This document shows, piece by piece, positions 58,451 through 64,000 of a stretch of 64,000 nt of DNA; positions within the stretch are counted from its first letter, which is position 1; every line of letters starts with the position of its first letter. The position numbers were made by a program, and so were the translations under genes. Origin of the DNA: Sphaerotilus mobilis (GTDB lineage Bacteria > Pseudomonadota > Gammaproteobacteria > Burkholderiales > Burkholderiaceae_C); the NCBI RefSeq assembly GCF_004216565.1, contig NZ_SGWV01000010.1:372001-436000 (forward strand), written 5' to 3'. The notes under the pieces were generated by a model, which was not told where the DNA came from, ran no database searches, and saw only the letters and a list, made by a program, of their open reading frames with translations.

Positions 58451-59691
58451 GCCGCCCCCCGCAGGATGTCGACCGGATGCACCCGCCCGGCCCGCCGTGC
58501 CGGCAGGTAGGACGCCGCCACGCAGGACACCAGCGCAAAGGCCGCCGCCAGCACGAACTGGTCGGCGCCCCACCACAGCGGCAGGCGCACCGTCTCTTGC
58601 ACACCCGGCGGCTTGATCTCGATGACACCCAGCAGTTGCATCAGGCCGATGCCCAGCAGCACGCCCGCGCCGCTGCCCAGCAGGCCGACGATGACGCCTT
58701 CGAGCAGGAAGATGCGGCGGATGTCGCGGGCGTGGAAGCCCATCGATTTCATGATCGCGATGTCGCGGGTCTTCTCCATCACGATGGTCGAAATGGTGTT
58801 GTAGATGCCGAAGGACGCCACCACCAGAATGGCCGCGACCACGCTGTACATGATGATGTTGCGTACCAGCAGCAGGCTCAGGAAGTCTTCGGTCGCCTCG
58901 ATCCACGACACGCTCTTGTAGCCCGTGGCGGCCTCCACCGCGATCGCCACGTCACGCGCCCGGTAGGCGTCGTCGAGCTGGATCACGAAGCGGTTGACCC
59001 GGTTCTCGCGGCCCAGCAGGCTTTGCGCCCGCTTGAGCAGCACGAAGGCCTGGCCCTCGTCATAGCCGGCGTTGCCGGTGCGGAAGAAGCCGACCACGCG
59101 CAGTGTGCGGGCCTGGCCATCGGCACCGGCCACGCTGATGGCGCTGCCCAGGCGCAGGCCGAACTTGTCGATCAGGCCCTGGCCAACGATCACGCCGTTC
59201 GGATCGGCCGACAAGGAATCGAGCGAGCCCACACGCATCTTCGACTCGATGGTGCTGACGTCCTTCATGCGCGCCGGCACCACGCCGCTGAGCGCCACGC
59301 CCTGCTGGCGACCGGCAAAGGTCAGCACGGCCGAGCCCGACAGCACCGGCGCGACCCGCACCCCCGGCAGCGACTCGACCTGCGCCAGCCGTTCGCGCCA
59401 GCCGCGGATGCCGCGGGTCTCGCGCTGCGGCTTGACATGCGCGATGGCCACGGCCGCATCCGGAAAGGCCAGCTCGGCCGGCTGCACCGGCGCGTTGCGG
59501 AACTCGTCGTAGACGGTGATGTGCGGGCTGTTGTCGACCAGGCGGCTGAGGAAGTCCGCCTCCGAGCCGCGCATCAGCGAAGACACCGCCAGAAAGAAGG
59601 CCACGCCCAGCACCACGCCGGTCAACGAGACCACGGTCTGGCGGCGGCGGCTGGTCAGGTGCGCCAGCGCGATGTCGAGGGCGATCGCCAT
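58447..59691 (-). CDS. FtsX-type ABC permease
   Basis: Permease of 414 residues: helix 1 near residues 19-40 (VVSLTGVVLGVAFFLAVSSLM), a large periplasmic domain, and three C-terminal helices (NIIMYSVVAAILVVASFGIYNTIS first). The coupling segment KTRDIAIMKSMGFHARDIRRIF lies between helices 2 and 3. It pairs with the ATPase and the periplasmic adaptor, 18 bases upstream, as a MacAB-like efflux or export system. Confidence 0.92.
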   Translation of the reverse strand: MAIALDIALAHLTSRRRQTVVSLTGVVLGVAFFLAVSSLMRGSEADFLSRLVDNSPHITVYDEFRNAPVQPAELAFPDAAVAIAHVKPQRETRGIRGWRERLAQVESLPGVRVAPVLSGSAVLTFAGRQQGVALSGVVPARMKDVSTIESKMRVGSLDSLSADPNGVIVGQGLIDKFGLRLGSAISVAGADGQARTLRVVGFFRTGNAGYDEGQAFVLLKRAQSLLGRENRVNRFVIQLDDAYRARDVAIAVEAATGYKSVSWIEATEDFLSLLLVRNIIMYSVVAAILVVASFGIYNTISTIVMEKTRDIAIMKSMGFHARDIRRIFLLEGVIVGLLGSGAGVLLGIGLMQLLGVIEIKPPGVQETVRLPLWWGADQFVLAAAFALVSCVAASYLPARRAGRVHPVDILRGAA

Positions 59692-59709
59692 GGACGGCTG
59701 CGGCCCGCG

Positions 59710-60867
59710 TCAGCGTGCGGCCGGAAGGACACGCACCGCGCGGCCCTCGCGCAGCCCCGCCCCCTGCTCGACCGCCGCGACGACCAGCGTGTCGCCCTCG
59801 GCCAGCCCGGCCACCACCTCGGTGCGTTCACCGCCGGCCACGCCGAGCGTGACGACCCGTCGGCGCAGCGTGCCGGCGTCGTCGACCACCCAGACCGGCA
59901 AGCGACGGGCCGCAGCCGCCACGGGCACCGAAGCGCCCGAGGCGGCCGCACCGACCGGCGACGGCGCGGGGGATGCGGTCGGAACTGGCGTCGGCGCGGA
60001 CTTGTCGACCAGCCCCGCCACCGTCAACGCCCTGCTGGGCATCAGCAGCACGTCTTCGCGGCGGGTGATGACGATGTTGGCGTCCATCGTCATGCCGGCG
60101 CGCGCACCGGCGGCTTCCAGCACGGCCGCCTCGCGCGGGCGGATGCGCACCCGCCAGCTGCGCGCCACCGGGTCGCCCTTGGGCGTGATGTCGGCCACCT
60201 CGGCTTCGAAGACCTGGCCGGGCAAGGCCTCGCTGCGCAGCAGCACGCGCTGGCCTCGGCGCACCCGCACGATGTCCTCCTCGTCGACCTCGGCGCTGAC
60301 CCGCAGCGGCGCGCAGCAGGCCAGCGTGTAGAGCGTCTGCCCGGCGGCAACCACCTGGCCGGGCTCGCCGTCGCGGCGCAGCACCGTGCCGTCGGCGGGC
60401 GCACGCAGCACCATGTCATCGCGCTGGGCCTGGGCCCGGCGGGTCGCGGCCTCGGCCACGTTGACCTCGGTCTGGACCCGGTCCAGCTCGGCGCGGGACA
60501 GGAACTGCTCGTTGACCAGCGCCTGGGTGCGGTCCAGCTGCAGGCGGGCCAGCCGCTCGCGGGCACCGAGTTCCTGCACCGTCTGGTCCAGCTCGGTGGC
60601 CTGCAAGCGCGCCAGCACCTGGCCGCGCTTGACGCTCGCGCCCTCCTCGACCAGCCACTGCACCAGCCGCCCGCCGGTGCGCGGTGCCACCGGCATCAAC
60701 ACGGTCGGCTCGACCAGACCGGTGGCATAGACCGCCTCGACCGCCGGACCCCGTCCGACCTGGGCGGTCGTCACCGCCAGCGGCTGGTAGCGCCACCACC
60801 AGACCCCGCCCCCGATCGCCACCGCCAGCAGCACGCTGGCGATCAGCCAGCCCTTGTATCGACGCAC
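59710..60867 (-). CDS. Periplasmic adaptor (membrane fusion) protein, GTG start
   Basis: HlyD/MacA-type adaptor of 385 residues: a membrane anchor near the start (GWLIASVLLAVAIGGGVWWW), lipoyl/barrel-sandwich halves around a helical hairpin (LQATELDQTVQELGARERLARLQ), a beta-barrel, and a proximal domain split by a Pro/Ala-rich insert. GTG at 60867 with GAGGGTCGGGGC upstream is the likely start; no ATG gives the anchor. First gene of the pump operon, divergent from LysR. Confidence 0.88.
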   Translation of the reverse strand: MRRYKGWLIASVLLAVAIGGGVWWWRYQPLAVTTAQVGRGPAVEAVYATGLVEPTVLMPVAPRTGGRLVQWLVEEGASVKRGQVLARLQATELDQTVQELGARERLARLQLDRTQALVNEQFLSRAELDRVQTEVNVAEAATRRAQAQRDDMVLRAPADGTVLRRDGEPGQVVAAGQTLYTLACCAPLRVSAEVDEEDIVRVRRGQRVLLRSEALPGQVFEAEVADITPKGDPVARSWRVRIRPREAAVLEAAGARAGMTMDANIVITRREDVLLMPSRALTVAGLVDKSAPTPVPTASPAPSPVGAAASGASVPVAAAARRLPVWVVDDAGTLRRRVVTLGVAGGERTEVVAGLAEGDTLVVAAVEQGAGLREGRAVRVLPAAR

Positions 60868-60911
60868 GCCCCGACCCTCGAATGTCCTGGAAGGTCGGAT
60901 GATGTCATGCA

Positions 60912-60925
60912 CGAACGATCGTTCG
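60912..60925. promoter_or_regulatory. Perfect 14-bp palindrome between pump and LysR genes
   Basis: CGAACGATCGTTCG is its own reverse complement and lies in the 124-base divergent spacer. It is not the T-N11-A form usual for LysR proteins, so the binder could be another regulator. Confidence 0.5.
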
Positions 60926-60991
60926 ATGACCCACCTCAGGCCGCACGCCACCCTGCGCGACACTGCAAGCTCGTCCCGCCGACACCGCCCG

Positions 60992-61912
60992 ATGAACCTC
61001 AAGCAGCTCGAATCCTTCGTCCAGGTCGCCGAACTGGGCAGCTTCAGCAAGGCCGCCGTGGTGCTGGAAATCGCCCAGCCGGCGCTGAGCCGGCAGATCC
61101 GCGCCCTCGAGACCGAACTGCGCACGACCTTGCTGACGCGCAACGGCCGCGGCGTCGAGCTGACCGAGGCGGGCCGGCGCTGGTTTGACCACTGCGTGAC
61201 CATCCTGCAGCAGGTCGCGCTGGCCCAGGAAGACATGGGCGCGAGCCGCGACGCCCCGGTCGGCCGCGTCAACATCGGCCTGCCGCCCACCATCGGCCGC
61301 CAGCTCACGCTCCCGCTGATCGACACCTTCCAGCGCCGCCTGCCGCAGGCCCGCCTGGCCATCGTCGAGGGCATGTCCACACACGTCAGCGAATGGATCG
61401 CCACCGGCCGCGTCGACCTCGGCCTGCTCTACAACCCCGAGGCCCAGCCCTCGCTGCAGATCACCCCGCTGCTGCAGGAATCGCTCTGCCTGGTCAGCCC
61501 GGCCACGCCCGACGCCGCCCGCAAGCCGCTGCCACTGCGCGCGCTGGCCGACGTCGCGCTGGTGCTGCCCGAACGCCAGCACGTCATCCGCCGGCTGCTT
61601 GACAGCCAGGCCACCCTGGCCGGCCTGAGCCTGAACATCGCCTGGGAGGTCTCCAGCATCGCCGCCATCATCGATCTGGTCGCAGCCGGCCACGGCCACG
61701 CCGTCCTGACCGCCAGCGCCATCCAGGCCAGCGGCCAGGCAGACCGCCTGATCGTCCGCCCGCTGGTCGAACCCACCCTCAGCAGCGTGCTCTGCCTCGC
61801 CGTCCCCGCCCACAAGCGCCCCAGCGCGCTGGTGCGCCAGAGCTGTCAGGTGCTCAAGGAACTGGTGACACGGCTGCCGCAGAACGCGGCGGTGGGGTCG
61901 CTGCCGGGGTGA
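60992..61912 (+). CDS. LysR family transcriptional regulator
   Basis: The 306-residue regulator has a typical N-terminal winged helix (MNLKQLESFVQVAELGSFSKAA, then QPALSRQIRALE) and a substrate-binding domain (VGRVNIGLPPTIGRQL, AHKRPSALVRQ). The sequence resembles the NAC/CynR-like group that activates nitrogen or aromatic genes. It is divergent from the pump and upstream of the lig genes, so either could be its target. Confidence 0.93.
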   Translation: MNLKQLESFVQVAELGSFSKAAVVLEIAQPALSRQIRALETELRTTLLTRNGRGVELTEAGRRWFDHCVTILQQVALAQEDMGASRDAPVGRVNIGLPPTIGRQLTLPLIDTFQRRLPQARLAIVEGMSTHVSEWIATGRVDLGLLYNPEAQPSLQITPLLQESLCLVSPATPDAARKPLPLRALADVALVLPERQHVIRRLLDSQATLAGLSLNIAWEVSSIAAIIDLVAAGHGHAVLTASAIQASGQADRLIVRPLVEPTLSSVLCLAVPAHKRPSALVRQSCQVLKELVTRLPQNAAVGSLPG

Positions 61913-62098
61913 GGGCGGGTCAACGCACGCACCAAAGCCACCCCACCCATGCCATCCCGCTATACCTGCTAGTCCCCCACCCCCCGTTGCCGGCATGGCT
62001 TCGGGTTCTCACAATCGCGCCACGCTGAACCGGGGCCGAGGGCTGACGGGGATGCACCAGAGACATGTTCCGCCTGAAGCCCCACCCGGAGAGCAACG

Positions 62099-63127
62099 AT
62101 GATCATCGACGTCCATGGCCACTACACGACCGCGCCGGCTGCCCTTGGCGCCTGGCGCGACCTGCAGATCGCGGCGCTGAAGGACCCGAGCCAGACGCCT
62201 GACCCGAAGGCGCTGAAGATCAGCGACGACGAGCTGCGCGAGTCGATCGAGACCAACCAGCTCAAGCTGATGAAGCAGCGTGGCAGCGACCTGACGATCT
62301 TCAGCCCGCGTGCCAGCTTCATGGCCCACCACATCGGCGACTTCCAGACCTCGTCGACCTGGGCGGCGATCTGCAATGAGCTGTGCTTCCGGGTCAGCGA
62401 GTTGTTCCCCGACCACTTCATCGGCGCGGCCATGCTGCCGCAGTCGCCCGGCGTCGACCCAGCCAGCTGCCTCCCGGAGCTGGAGCGCTGCGTCAAGGAC
62501 TACGGCTTCGTCGGCATCAACCTGAACCCGGACCCGTCCGGCGGCCACTGGACCAGCCCGCCGCTGACCGACCGCCACTGGTACCCCATCTACGAGAAGA
62601 TGGTCGAGCACGACATCCCGGCCATGATCCACGTGAGCACCAGCTGCAACGCGTGTTTCCACACCACCGGCGCGCACTACCTCAACGCCGACACGACGGC
62701 CTTCATGCAGTGCCTGACGGGCGACCTGTTCAAGGACTTCCCGACGCTGAAGTTCCTGATCCCGCACGGCGGCGGCGCGGTGCCCTACCACTGGGGTCGT
62801 TTCCGCGGCCTGGCCCAGGAACTGAAGAAGCCGCTGCTCGATGAGCACCTGCTCAACAACATCTTCTTCGACACCTGCGTGTATCACCAGCCCGGCATCG
62901 ACCTGCTGACGAAGGTGATCCCGGTGAAGAACATCCTGTTCGCCAGCGAAATGATCGGCGCGGTGCGGGGCATCGATCCGACCACCGGCCACCACTACGA
63001 CGACACCCAGCGCTACGTCGCGGCGACCGCCAACCTGAGCGACGAAGAACGCCACATGGTGTTCGAGGGCAATGCCCGCCGCGTGTTCACGCGCCTTGAT
63101 GCACACCTCAAGGCCAAGGGCCTGTGA
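62099..63127 (+). CDS. ligJ: 4-oxalomesaconate (2-keto-4-carboxy-3-hexenedioate) hydratase
   Basis: Amidohydrolase-family hydratase of the protocatechuate 4,5-cleavage pathway, converting 4-oxalomesaconate to 4-carboxy-4-hydroxy-2-oxoadipate. The 342 residues start MIIDVHGHYT with the metal HxH, and carry IFSPRASFMAHHIGD, PHGGGAVPYHWGRFRGL and FASEMIGAVRGIDPTTGH, which I recognise from LigJ/PmdE proteins. CCGGAGAGCAACG precedes the ATG. The next gene is the matching aldolase. Confidence 0.93.
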   Translation: MIIDVHGHYTTAPAALGAWRDLQIAALKDPSQTPDPKALKISDDELRESIETNQLKLMKQRGSDLTIFSPRASFMAHHIGDFQTSSTWAAICNELCFRVSELFPDHFIGAAMLPQSPGVDPASCLPELERCVKDYGFVGINLNPDPSGGHWTSPPLTDRHWYPIYEKMVEHDIPAMIHVSTSCNACFHTTGAHYLNADTTAFMQCLTGDLFKDFPTLKFLIPHGGGAVPYHWGRFRGLAQELKKPLLDEHLLNNIFFDTCVYHQPGIDLLTKVIPVKNILFASEMIGAVRGIDPTTGHHYDDTQRYVAATANLSDEERHMVFEGNARRVFTRLDAHLKAKGL

Positions 63128-63232
63128 ATGATGGCCCCCGGGTCGGCGGGTACGCCACCCGCCCCCCGAGGAGGCTGCCGGCCGGCTTGGGGCGGCCCGG
63201 CGCTCGGCCGGCCCCCCTCACGCGACACACTG
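63128..63232 (+). repeat. Intercistronic GC-rich repeat between ligJ and ligK
   Basis: This spacer contains CGCCCCCCGAGGAGGCTG and GGCTTGGGGCGGCCCGGCG, the second half of the same mosaic found in the paaB-paaC spacer. It can form hairpins. No gene is seen in it. Confidence 0.65.
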
Positions 63233-63248
63233 AATTGGAGAGATGAAC

Positions 63249-63932
63249 ATGTACGAACTCGGAGTCGTCTACCGCAACATCACCCGCGCCGACCGCGCTG
63301 CCGCCGATGGGCTGGCCGCGCTGGGCTCGGCCACGGTGCACGAGGCGATGGGCCGTGTCGGCCTGTTGAAGCCCTATATGCGGCCGATCTACCCCGGCTG
63401 CCAGGTCTCGGGCACGGCGGTCACGGTGCTGCTGCAGCCCGGTGACAACTGGATGATGCATGTGGCCGCCGAGCAGATCCAGCCGGGCGACGTGGTCGTC
63501 GCGGCGGTGACGGCCGAGTGCAGCGACGGCTACTTCGGCGACCTGCTGGCGACCAGCTTCCAGGCCCGCGGCGCGCGCGCGCTGATCATCGATGCCGGCG
63601 TGCGCGACGTGAAGGTCCTGCAGGAGATGGGCTTCCCGGTCTGGAGCCGCGCCATCAGCAGCAAGGGCACGATCAAGGCGACGCTGGGCTCGGTCAACAT
63701 CCCGGTGGTTTGCGCCGGCATGTTGGTGACGCCCGGTGACGTGATCGTGGCCGACGACGACGGCGTCGTCTGCGTGCCGGCCGCACGGGCCGCACAGACA
63801 CTGGAGGCGGCCATCAAGCGCGAGAGCTTCGAAGGCGAGAAGCGCGCCAAGCTGGCCAGCGGCGTGCTGGGCCTGGACATGTACAAGATGCGCGAGCCGC
63901 TGGCCGCCGCCGGCCTGAAGTACATCGACTGA
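63249..63932 (+). CDS. ligK: 4-carboxy-4-hydroxy-2-oxoadipate aldolase / oxaloacetate decarboxylase
   Basis: Class II aldolase that cleaves the ligJ product to pyruvate and oxaloacetate. The ~227 residues carry the RraA-like fold with [24 protein letters not shown] and [15 protein letters not shown]. Two in-frame ATGs occur at 63243 and 63249. GGAG ends at 63240, 2 bases before the first and 8 before the second, so the second ([10 protein letters not shown]) is more likely. Operon with ligJ. Confidence 0.94.
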   Translation: MYELGVVYRNITRADRAAADGLAALGSATVHEAMGRVGLLKPYMRPIYPGCQVSGTAVTVLLQPGDNWMMHVAAEQIQPGDVVVAAVTAECSDGYFGDLLATSFQARGARALIIDAGVRDVKVLQEMGFPVWSRAISSKGTIKATLGSVNIPVVCAGMLVTPGDVIVADDDGVVCVPAARAAQTLEAAIKRESFEGEKRAKLASGVLGLDMYKMREPLAAAGLKYID

Positions 63933-63945
63933 GCGGGGCGGCTCG

Positions 63946-64000
63946 ATGCAAGCGGATCCCGCCCTCGCGACCACCTGGCAGGTCGGCATCGTCGGCTATG
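63946..64000 (+). CDS. Start of a probable NAD(P)-binding oxidoreductase, cut by window edge
   Basis: Only 18 codons are present. ATG at 63946 lies 13 bases after ligK and opens a frame reading through the window end with WQVGIVGYG, the beginning of a Rossmann fold. In related pathways NAD-dependent dehydrogenase genes follow ligK, but the identity cannot be told from this fragment. Confidence 0.5.
   Translation, partial: MQADPALATTWQVGIVGY

Overview
The window is high-G+C DNA with no insertion sequence, phage gene, CRISPR array, rRNA or tRNA that I can see. It is dense, operon-organised chromosome. Gene content points to a betaproteobacterium of the order Burkholderiales, near the Leptothrix/Rubrivivax/Ideonella group: hemE beside a full atp operon, a TetR-controlled ring-epoxidising paaABCDE cluster, protocatechuate 4,5-cleavage genes (ligJ/ligK type), an alanine/lysine-tailed HU protein, and two copies of a CCCCCCGAGG-type intercistronic repeat. 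The taxonomic call is an inference from content and style, not from a marker gene.

Layout. 1-8.2 kb: hemE (cut by the left edge) and the atpIBEFHAGDC operon, all on the minus strand. 8.4-11.3 kb: an SMP-30 lactonase-like protein, a GNAT acetyltransferase, a cytochrome b561-like protein and a divergent cytochrome c'. 11.4-17.4 kb: VOC, PhzF, aminotransferase, EamA and LysE exporters, with a divergent MocR regulator. 17.4-19.9 kb: rpoH, with a CIRCE-like operator in front, and a divergent class III aminotransferase. 19.9-26.5 kb: a nine-gene minus-strand zinc operon headed by a Zur repressor, joining a ZnuCBA importer to a Zrg-type module (DUF2796, LolD-like ATPase, FtsX-like permease, DUF3299), with an unannotated 40-residue membrane-protein ORF between zur and znuC. 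26.5-27.8 kb: a glycine-zipper protein and HU. 27.9-34.8 kb: paaABCDE-tetR-paaZ. 34.9-36.7 kb: an EI24 membrane protein and a CinA/MoaB-domain protein. 36.9-41.6 kb: glnA with sigma-54 and NtrC sites, a small secreted protein, ntrB and ntrC. 41.7-44.3 kb: a Crp/Fnr regulator, a ZIP transporter and a dienelactone hydrolase. 44.4-49.9 kb: GntR, DapA-family aldolase, TRAP transporter and ribokinase-family kinase. 50-57.6 kb: TusA, galU, a degenerate 2-hydroxyacid dehydrogenase, valS, 3-hydroxyacyl-CoA dehydrogenase and a diacylglycerol-kinase-like protein. 57.7-61.9 kb: an ABC-type tripartite pump and a divergent LysR. 62.1-64 kb: ligJ, ligK and the start of a further gene cut by the right edge.

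Functionally the region combines energy conservation (ATP synthase), nitrogen control (GlnA/NtrBC), stress control (RpoH), zinc homeostasis and aromatic catabolism (phenylacetate and protocatechuate). The least ordinary elements are the zinc supra-operon with its micro-ORF and near-perfect nested operator, the CIRCE-like site at rpoH, the catalytically degenerate dehydrogenase beside valS, and the uncharacterised TRAP/aldolase/kinase cluster.
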